Source: CALAED01 sp937891035
GTDB lineage: Bacteria; Actinomycetota; Actinomycetes; Streptosporangiales; Streptosporangiaceae
Assembly: GCA_035642125.1 (NCBI GenBank)
Contig: DASQSZ010000468.1
Location: 1 to 13,684, forward strand
DNA length: 13,684 nt
Reading direction: 5' to 3'
In this document: positions 1-5,598 of the stretch, in pieces
Position numbering within the stretch: position 1 is the first letter of the stretch
Layout: each line of letters begins with the position of its first letter
Notes under the pieces: generated by a model
Seen by the model: only the letters and a program-made list of their open reading frames with translations
What the model was told of the DNA's origin: nothing
Database searches by the model: none
Made by a program: the position numbers and the translations under genes

Positions 1-362
1 GGGACCGCCCGCCGCAGCAGGCGGAACGGTGCGGTGAGGTTGATCGTCAGCAGGCGGTTCCATTCGGCGTCGGTGGTCTGGACGAGCGAGGCGGCGGACG
101 AGCCTCCGGCGCTGGACACGACGATGCCGGCCGGTCCCCAGCTCCGCTCGACGGTATCGAAGATCAGTTCGGCGGCCCCGTCGGCGGTGATATCGGCCGG
201 GACGGTCAGCGCGGGCGCCGGGAGTTCGGCGGCGACCTTCCGCAGGGTCTCGGCGGTTCGGCCGACCAGGACGACGCGGTGTCCCGCCGCCGCCATCCGG
301 TGCGCTATCGCGTGCCCGATGCCTTGGCCCGCGCCGGTGACGACGCAGATCTCACCGGTCAT
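1..362 (-). CDS. SDR family oxidoreductase, N-terminal part (runs off left edge)
   Basis: This is the first ~120 residues of a short-chain dehydrogenase/reductase; the rest lies outside the window. The start opens with a Rossmann beta strand followed by TGAGQGIG (residues ~9-16), the classical TGxxxGxG nucleotide-binding motif. An Arg after the second strand (LVGRT) suggests NADP(H), ADIT is the usual adenine-contacting Asp region, SSAGG stands where NNAG is usual, and NLTAPF carries the structural Asn. The catalytic Ser-Tyr-Lys part is not visible. The ATG overlaps the stop of the upstream acyl-CoA dehydrogenase by 4 bp (ATGA), so it is probably translationally coupled and the last visible gene of the aryl-CoA operon. 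By context it would oxidise or reduce a hydroxyacyl/oxoacyl-CoA intermediate, in the way a 3-hydroxyacyl-CoA dehydrogenase does. The exact substrate is inference. Confidence 0.85.
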   Translation of the reverse strand, partial: MTGEICVVTGAGQGIGHAIAHRMAAAGHRVVLVGRTAETLRKVAAELPAPALTVPADITADGAAELIFDTVERSWGPAGIVVSSAGGSSAASLVQTTDAEWNRLLTINLTAPFRLLRRAV

Positions 363-1519
363 CGAAACGCCTTGAGACCGGTGATCGCGGCGGCGATGCT
401 GAGGGTGTGCATCTCCTCCGTTCCCTCATAGGTGACGACGGTCTCAAGGTTGGTGAGGTGGCGCATGACGGGATGGTCGAGGGTGATGCCGGCCGCGCCG
501 AGCATGGCCCGCGCTGAGCGGGCGACGTCGAGCGCGGCCCGGGCGTTGGCGAGCTTGCCGTAGCTGATCTGGGCCGGTTCGACGCGCCCGGCGTCCTTGA
601 GCCGGCCGAGCCGCAGTCCGACGAGACCGGCGTTGCCGACCGCGATCACCATCTCGGTGAGGCGGCGTTGATTGAGCTGAAAGCCGGCGAGCGGCCGCCC
701 GAACTGGGTCCGCGTGAGCGCGTACGACAGCGCCTCGAGGTAGCAGGTGCGCGCCGCGCCGACGGTGCCCCACAAGATGCCGTAGCGCGCCTCGTTGAGG
801 CAGCTGAGCGGGCCGCGAAGGCCGCGCACGTCCGGGAACGCCGACGCCGCCGGCAGCCGTACCTCATCGAGCACCAACTCGGCCGTGTCCGACGCGCGCA
901 GGGACAGCTTGCGCGGAATCGCGTTGGCGCTGAAGCCCGGAGCGTCCGTCGGCACGACGAAGCCGCGGATACCGTCATCCGTGCGCGCCCACACGATGGC
1001 GACGTCGGCGAGCGTGCCGTTGGTGATCCACATTTTGGTGCCGGACAGCACCCAGTCCGCTCCGTCGCGGCGAGCCGTGGTGCGCATAGAGGCCGGGTCG
1101 CTGCCCGCGGCCGCCTCGGTCAGCCCGAAGCAGCCGATCGCCTGGCCGGCGGCCATCCGCGGCAGCCACTCCTGGCGTTGTTCCTCGGTGCCCCATCGGT
1201 GGATCGCGAACATCGCAAGCGAGCCCTGTACCGACACAACGCTGCGCAGCCCGGAGTCGACGGCCTCCAGCTCACGGCAGGCGACACCATAGGCGACGGC
1301 GCTCGTGCCGGCGCAGCCGTATCCGTCGAGGTGCATGCCGAACACGCCGAGCTTCCCGAAGTCGGTGAAGATCTCGCGCGGCACGGTGCCGCGCTCGTAC
1401 CAGTCGGAGATCTGCGGCGCGAGCCGGTCCTGGGCGAAGTCGCGCACCACGTCGCGGATCCCCTGCTCGGCCTCGTCCAGCTCGTCGTCGAGAGCGAGGA
1501 AGTCGTCAGGCTGCGTCAT
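359..1519 (-). CDS. Acyl-CoA dehydrogenase, glutaryl-CoA dehydrogenase-like
   Basis: A 386-residue acyl-CoA dehydrogenase, full length for the family (N-terminal helical domain ~15-130, middle beta domain ~131-235, C-terminal helical domain ~240-386). Several stretches resemble glutaryl-CoA dehydrogenase rather than a generic member: ELEAVDSGLRS (residues 83-93, whose Arg corresponds to the substrate-carboxylate Arg of GCDH), CFGLTE (130-135), SLRAS (206-210), CLNEARYGILWG (240-251) and TYEGTEEMH (363-371), with Glu365 as the catalytic base. GCDH oxidises and decarboxylates glutaryl-CoA to crotonyl-CoA; here the substrate may be a related dicarboxyl-CoA from the ring-cleavage route (inference). 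The start at 1519 is chosen because homology begins there and the ATG overlaps the hydratase stop by 4 bp. The frame stays open upstream to 2128, but that part is the antisense-like shadow of the hydratase gene. Confidence 0.9.
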   Translation of the reverse strand: MTQPDDFLALDDELDEAEQGIRDVVRDFAQDRLAPQISDWYERGTVPREIFTDFGKLGVFGMHLDGYGCAGTSAVAYGVACRELEAVDSGLRSVVSVQGSLAMFAIHRWGTEEQRQEWLPRMAAGQAIGCFGLTEAAAGSDPASMRTTARRDGADWVLSGTKMWITNGTLADVAIVWARTDDGIRGFVVPTDAPGFSANAIPRKLSLRASDTAELVLDEVRLPAASAFPDVRGLRGPLSCLNEARYGILWGTVGAARTCYLEALSYALTRTQFGRPLAGFQLNQRRLTEMVIAVGNAGLVGLRLGRLKDAGRVEPAQISYGKLANARAALDVARSARAMLGAAGITLDHPVMRHLTNLETVVTYEGTEEMHTLSIAAAITGLKAFR

Positions 1520-2343
1520 CGTCCCGTCCAATTCGGTGAGCGTCGTTCGTTGAACGCGGCGTGGAACTCGGCGTGGTCCTTGGTGGTCATCAACAGCGCC
1601 TGCGTCATCGCGTCGAGCTCGGTCGCGGCCGTCAGCGACATGTCCAGCTCGCGGGTCAGCAGCGACTTCGTCTGGCTGAGCGCCAGCCGCGGCCCGTCGG
1701 CCAGGCGCCGCGCGAGGGTTTCGACCTCGGCCGCCAGGTCGGCGTCGGCGACGCGGAGCGACGCCAGCCCATACCGATCGGCCGTATCGGCGTCGATCGT
1801 GTCGCCGAGCATGAGGAGTTGCGTGGCGCGGCCGAGCCCGACCATCCGCGGCAGCAGGTAGGCCGCGCCCATGTCTCCGCCGGACAGGCCCACCTTGGTG
1901 AACAGAAAGGCGAACCGGCCGGAGTCGGAGACGACGCGGAAGTCCGAGGCCAGCGCGACGACCGCGCCGGCGCCCGCGGCGATGCCATGGATCGCGGAGA
2001 TGATCGGTACGGGGCATTCGCGCATGGCGCGGATCACGTCGCCGGTCATCTTCGTGAACGACATGAGATCGGCGGCGTCCATCTTCAGCAGCTCGCCGAT
2101 GATCTCGTTGACGTCGCCGCCACCGCAAAACCCGCGTCCCTCACCGCGGATCACCAGGACCCGCACGCTGTCGTGGTGTGGCAGCTCCACCAGCAGGTCA
2201 CGCAGGTCGGCGTAGCTTTCGAAGGTCAACGCGTTCAGCTTGTCGGGACGGTTGAGGGTCACCGTCGCCACCCCGTCGGCCACGGCGAAGCCGAAGTGCC
2301 GCCAGCCGGTGGTGAGCGCGGCGCTGGCGCGAAAGCGGCTCAT
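1516..2343 (-). CDS. Enoyl-CoA hydratase/isomerase (crotonase family)
   Basis: A 275-residue crotonase-fold protein. The first oxyanion-hole segment is GFCGGGDV (residues 71-78) and the second is GIAAGAGA (120-127). FLFTKVGLSGGDMGAAYLLPRMVG (within 147-169) covers the region holding the second acid of classical enoyl-CoA hydratases. In this protein that region reads GGDMG, closer to PaaG/PaaB-type isomerase-hydratases than to mitochondrial crotonase, so hydration, isomerisation or ring-opening hydrolysis are all possible. A Shine-Dalgarno-like GAGGA lies 8 nt before the ATG. The gene follows the acyl-CoA dehydrogenase at 2386 after 42 bp and overlaps the GCDH-like gene by 4 bp. In the pathway it would act on an unsaturated alicyclic or ring-opened CoA ester made by a neighbouring dehydrogenase; this is inferred from context. 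Confidence 0.9.
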   Translation of the reverse strand: MSRFRASAALTTGWRHFGFAVADGVATVTLNRPDKLNALTFESYADLRDLLVELPHHDSVRVLVIRGEGRGFCGGGDVNEIIGELLKMDAADLMSFTKMTGDVIRAMRECPVPIISAIHGIAAGAGAVVALASDFRVVSDSGRFAFLFTKVGLSGGDMGAAYLLPRMVGLGRATQLLMLGDTIDADTADRYGLASLRVADADLAAEVETLARRLADGPRLALSQTKSLLTRELDMSLTAATELDAMTQALLMTTKDHAEFHAAFNERRSPNWTGR

Positions 2344-2385
2344 GATGTGGTCCTCTGCTTGCTCGGTTTCCTGGTCATTCCATCG

Positions 2386-3549
2386 TCATTCTTTGGTCGG
2401 CTCTCTGGTCAGTTCCCTGGCGATGATCGTGCGCTGAACTTCGGACGCGCCTTCGTAGATCCGCGGGGCACGGACGTCTCGGTAGAGCCTTTCCAGCAGG
2501 TGCCCGCGTTGCAGCGCCCTCGCTCCGTGCAGTTGCACCGCCGCGTCGACCACCTGTTGCGCGGTCTCGGTCGCGTGCAGCTTGGCCATCGCCGCGGCAC
2601 GGGTGATCGTGTGCCGGTCGGCGCCTGAGTCGTAGGCCGACGCGGCGGCGTAGACGAGCAGCCGCGCCGATTCCAGCTGTGTGGCCAGGTCGGCGATCCG
2701 ATGGGCGACGGCCTGCTGTTCGATCAGCGGGCGGCCCCGCACCTGGCGCCACGTGACGTGTTTCAGCGTCGCGTCGAGCGCCGCCTGCGCCATCCCGAGC
2801 GCGAACGCGCCGACGCTCGGCCGGAACAGGTCGAGGGTTCGCATGGCGACGGTGAAGCCGGCGCCGACTTCGCCCAGCACGTCCGCCGGCCCCACCCGCA
2901 CGCCGTCGAACCACAGCCGGCCGATCGGGTGCGGCGCGAGCAGGTCGAGGTGCTCCCCGGACAGCCCGGCCGCATCTCCGGGGCATGCGAACGCGGTGAC
3001 GCCGCGTGCTCCGCCGCCCGGCGTGGTGCGGGCGAACACCGTGTAGACGTCGGCCTCCGGCGCGTTGGAAATCCAGATCTTCTCGCCCGACAGGCGCCAG
3101 CCGTCACCGTCCGGTTCGGCGGCGAGGGCGAGGGCCGCCGCGTCGGACCCCGCGCCCGGCTCGGTGAGCGCGAACGCCGCGACCGTCCGGCCGGCCACGA
3201 CACCGGGCAGCCAGCGGCGTACGGTCTCCGGGCGGCCGGATTGCGCGATCGGATAGCTGCCGAGACCCTGCAGCGCGAGGGCGGTCTCGGCCTCGGTGCT
3301 CACGGCGGCTATGGTCTCGCGCAGGAGGCACAGCCGCATCGCCGCCGCGTCACCGACGTTCTCGCCCTTGTCCGCGGCGCCGGAGTCGGCGAACAAGTCG
3401 CGCAGCAGGCCGAGTTCGCCCATCTCGGCGAGCAGCGGGCGGTTGACCGTACCGTCATGTTCGTCGCCGACCAACGGCAAGAGCCTGTCTTGAGCGAGCC
3501 GCCGTACGTGCGCGACGTAGTCGCGTTGGGTCTCGGTCAAAGCGAACAT
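2386..3549 (-). CDS. Acyl-CoA dehydrogenase (second paralogue)
   Basis: A 387-residue FAD-dependent acyl-CoA dehydrogenase of normal length. Visible signatures are AFALTEPGAGSD (residues 125-136, flavin/substrate loop), WISNAP (159-164), and RIYEGASEVQR (363-373), in which Glu366 is the expected catalytic base of short/medium-chain members. It is clearly different from the GCDH-like paralogue in the same operon and lacks the VDSGxRS segment. A good ribosome binding site (AAAGGAG, 6 nt before the ATG) supports the start at 3549. It sits 48 bp after the thioesterase and 42 bp before the enoyl-CoA hydratase, a dehydrogenase-hydratase pairing typical of beta-oxidation modules. It probably desaturates an alicyclic or dicarboxylic CoA thioester downstream of the aryl-CoA monooxygenase. 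The actual substrate cannot be read from the sequence. Confidence 0.9.
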   Translation of the reverse strand: MFALTETQRDYVAHVRRLAQDRLLPLVGDEHDGTVNRPLLAEMGELGLLRDLFADSGAADKGENVGDAAAMRLCLLRETIAAVSTEAETALALQGLGSYPIAQSGRPETVRRWLPGVVAGRTVAAFALTEPGAGSDAAALALAAEPDGDGWRLSGEKIWISNAPEADVYTVFARTTPGGGARGVTAFACPGDAAGLSGEHLDLLAPHPIGRLWFDGVRVGPADVLGEVGAGFTVAMRTLDLFRPSVGAFALGMAQAALDATLKHVTWRQVRGRPLIEQQAVAHRIADLATQLESARLLVYAAASAYDSGADRHTITRAAAMAKLHATETAQQVVDAAVQLHGARALQRGHLLERLYRDVRAPRIYEGASEVQRTIIARELTREPTKE

Positions 3550-3597
3550 GGGTACTCCTTTGTCCGTGGTCGACGGCCGGCCGACACGGGACTCGCT

Positions 3598-4035
3598 TCA
3601 GCCGGCCTCGGCCGGCCGGAGCGCGGCGACGACCTCCGGCGGCCACGGCGTCGCCGATGACTCCAGGGTGGGCACGTACACGACGATGAGCACGCCGTCG
3701 GCGACGATAGTCTCGTCGGCCGCCACCATGTCGAACTCATAGCGCAGCGAGGTCCGGCCGAGGCGGGCGACGCGAATCGTGACCCGCACGGGCTGGCCGA
3801 ACGTCAACCGCGCGTGGTAGTCGACCTCGTGCCGGACGCGCGGGATCCGCCCGAACAGCCGGTCGAGTCCATGCCCTCGAAGCAGCTCGGCCTCCGCCGC
3901 CTCCAGCCAGCGCAGGATCGCCATGTAGTGCTGATGTCCGGCCGCGTCGGTGTCGTACCACTCGACGACGCGCTCGATCGTGGTCTCCGTCGGGTTCCCT
4001 TCACGCGTGGCGCGTGCCGGGTTCGCGGCGGTCAG
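3598..4035 (-). CDS. 4HBT-type hotdog acyl-CoA thioesterase, probable CTG start
   Basis: A single-domain hotdog thioesterase. The motif YDTDAAGHQHYMAILRWLEAAE (written from residue ~27 on) is the diagnostic 4-hydroxybenzoyl-CoA-thioesterase signature, with the second Asp as expected nucleophile/base. The first ATG in frame (3924) falls inside this motif, so it cannot be the true start; the catalytic Asp lies upstream of it. Reading back, no in-frame ATG, GTG or TTG occurs, but a CTG at 4035 overlaps the stop of the upstream 69-residue gene as CTGA, mirroring the ATGA junctions elsewhere in this operon, with GGAG 8 nt before it. That start gives 145 residues, normal for the family. A rarer ATC start near 3978 (also after a GGAG) or a sequencing error are alternatives. 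Likely role: hydrolysing an aryl- or intermediate-CoA ester, for proofreading, CoA recycling or release of a gentisate-like product. Confidence 0.82.
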   Translation of the reverse strand: MTAANPARATREGNPTETTIERVVEWYDTDAAGHQHYMAILRWLEAAEAELLRGHGLDRLFGRIPRVRHEVDYHARLTFGQPVRVTIRVARLGRTSLRYEFDMVAADETIVADGVLIVVYVPTLESSATPWPPEVVAALRPAEAG

Positions 4036-4241
4036 GGTGTCAGCTCCGTCGAGTAGAGCTCGTAGGAGAGCCCGAGAGAGTTCAGCACTTGCGCGACCTC
4101 GCCGAGAGCCAGCCGAACCGGTCCGCGTACGGCCGGCACCGGATGATCGGCGAGGGCGCGCAGGTCGGCGTAGACGCGCCGCAACGCGGCCTCGTCATGC
4201 GCGTTCAGCTCTTCGGGAAGCATCGACCTGTCAGGATGCAT
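4032..4241 (-). CDS. Small conserved-looking protein of unknown function (69 aa)
   Basis: A 69-residue acidic, mostly helical-looking protein that I do not recognise. It has two predicted amphipathic helices, one around EAALRRVYADLRALAD and one around VRLALGEVAQVLNSLG, and ends with YELYSTELTP. There is no signal peptide, Cys/His metal site or membrane segment. The case for a real gene is strong: its ATG is preceded by AAGGAGGTGA, nearly the full complement of the 16S rRNA tail, placed inside the end of the ligase gene. It overlaps the ligase by 11 bp, and its stop overlaps the probable thioesterase CTG. Lying between a CoA ligase and a thioesterase, it may be an accessory or regulatory subunit of one of them (inference only). 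An internal Met at 4223 is a less likely start because it lacks such a site. Confidence 0.72.
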   Translation of the reverse strand: MHPDRSMLPEELNAHDEAALRRVYADLRALADHPVPAVRGPVRLALGEVAQVLNSLGLSYELYSTELTP

Positions 4242-5598
4242 CGACGTTCACCTCCTTGTGCTGTGTGGAACGCAGGTCGGTGAACCGCTTGGCCTTCATA
4301 TCGAACCGTGGCAGCGAGCCGATCTCGGCGATCCGGATCAGCGGCGTCACGCCGACCGCCCGCTTGACGGCGGACCCGAAGCGCGTCGCGACGTCGGCGA
4401 CCACCTCGGGGGTGACGTGCGGCTTCGGCTCGAAGGTGATGATCAAGGTGTCCAGCGCTCCGATGGACTCGAGGACCGTCTGGAACTCTTCGATCTCGTC
4501 GAAGGAGCGGGCCACGTCTTCGACCATCGACGGCGTGAAAAGACAGCCGCGGATCTTTTTGACGTCGTCGGCACGCCCCAGGATGCCGCCCTGATAGATG
4601 TCCCAGGTGCGCCCGCACGAGCAGGAGTGGTACGGCTGGCGCACGACGATGTCGTTGGTCCAGTACCGCAGCATCGTCACCCCCTCGCGGCCGAGCGTCG
4701 TCATGACCCGGACGCCCCGCTCGCCGTAGCCCACCGGCTGTTTCGTCTCGGTGTCGAGGACCTCTTCGATCACGTCGGTCTCGATGACGTGCATGCCGGG
4801 AGCGTCCGGCCCGCACTCGAACATGATCAGCGTTCCGACCTCGGTCATCCCGGCCACTTCGAGCGCGGGCGCGCCCCACGCCTTCTCGATCAGCCGGCGG
4901 GTCCGCTGCGGCCGTGGTTCGCCGGTGACGACAAGCAGCTGAATGTTGGTCCTGGTGGCCAAGTCGACGCCCATCTGCTCGGCGCGGTGGGCCATGTGCA
5001 GCGCGTATGTGGGCGTGCACATCAGCGCCCTGATGTCCTCGTCCATGAGCAGCTGGATGCGACGCTCGGTGTCCATCGAACCGGTCGCGATCGCGGTGGC
5101 GCCGATGCGCTGCAGGCCGTAGTGGCCGGCCCAGAACCCAATGAACATGCCGTAGCCGAAGACCACGGCCACCTGGTCCCCCGGCCGGATGCCGGTCGCG
5201 TACAGGCCGCGGGCGAACATATCGGCTATCCATGCCCAGTCCCGCGCGGTGTCGAAGGTGCGCAGGGGCGGCTGCCCGCTGCTCCCGCTGGTCTGGTGCC
5301 GCGCGATCGCCAGCGCCGGGTCGACGGCGGCGAGCGTGCCGTAGGGCGGTGCCGCGGACTCGGCGGCGAGCAACTCCGATCGGTAGAGCAGCGGGAAGCG
5401 GGCGAAGTAGTCGTCGAGGCCGGTCACGTCGTCTGGCCGGCACCCGACGTCGCTCATCCGCGCGTGATAGAACGGCGAGCCCTTGTACACGTGCTGTAGC
5501 TGCGCCCGCAGCTTGGCCCACTGCAACTCGCGCAACCGCTCGCGAGGCATGGTCTCGGCCGCCCGGCTCCAATATCCCCGGGTAACTGTGTCGGTCAT
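4231..5598 (-). CDS. Aryl-CoA ligase, phenylacetate-CoA ligase (PaaK) family
   Basis: A 455-residue AMP-forming ligase of the PaaK type (usual length ~430-450). Motifs in order: QTSGSSGQP (residues 102-110, ATP phosphate-binding loop), GMTEVG (250-255), RYWTNDI (311-317, with the conserved Asp), SCSCGRTW (325-332), GRADDVKKIRG (341-351, hinge to the C-terminal domain) and a C-terminal lysine region around RFDMKAKR (431-438). Cys262, His270, Cys326 and Cys328 could form a metal site. Such enzymes activate an aryl acid with ATP and CoA via the acyl-adenylate. Between the aryl-CoA monooxygenase and the thioesterase, its likely substrate is anthranilate or salicylate rather than phenylacetate, because no paaABCDE epoxidase genes are present. 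GGAGG lies 8 nt before the ATG, and the ATG overlaps the monooxygenase stop by 4 bp. Confidence 0.9.
   Translation of the reverse strand: MTDTVTRGYWSRAAETMPRERLRELQWAKLRAQLQHVYKGSPFYHARMSDVGCRPDDVTGLDDYFARFPLLYRSELLAAESAAPPYGTLAAVDPALAIARHQTSGSSGQPPLRTFDTARDWAWIADMFARGLYATGIRPGDQVAVVFGYGMFIGFWAGHYGLQRIGATAIATGSMDTERRIQLLMDEDIRALMCTPTYALHMAHRAEQMGVDLATRTNIQLLVVTGEPRPQRTRRLIEKAWGAPALEVAGMTEVGTLIMFECGPDAPGMHVIETDVIEEVLDTETKQPVGYGERGVRVMTTLGREGVTMLRYWTNDIVVRQPYHSCSCGRTWDIYQGGILGRADDVKKIRGCLFTPSMVEDVARSFDEIEEFQTVLESIGALDTLIITFEPKPHVTPEVVADVATRFGSAVKRAVGVTPLIRIAEIGSLPRFDMKAKRFTDLRSTQHKEVNVDAS
4248..4257 (-). promoter_or_regulatory. Near-perfect Shine-Dalgarno site of the 69-aa gene
   Basis: On the minus strand AAGGAGGTGA is followed by ACGTCG and then ATG (4241). 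It is the strongest ribosome binding site I see in the window and lies entirely inside the ligase coding sequence, near its 3' end. It decides the start of the small gene and suggests efficient translation relative to the neighbours. Confidence 0.8.

Noticed and set aside
1520..2128. Upstream extension of the GCDH-like reading frame to a 589-residue protein
   Set aside because: The extra part is Arg-rich, lies out of frame over the enoyl-CoA hydratase gene and shows no domain; homology starts exactly at the ATGA-coupled start at 1519.
3804..4004. GTG-started 66-codon minus-strand frame at the thioesterase 5' end
   Set aside because: It is in the wrong frame for the hotdog motif and reads Arg/Ser/Thr-rich; using it would require a frameshift, whereas the CTG start needs none.
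4258..5499. Long plus-strand open frame opposite the CoA ligase (413 codons)
   Set aside because: A GC-driven shadow of the ligase with no recognisable motif. The same applies to the long plus-strand frames opposite the dehydrogenases, the fusion and pqqE.
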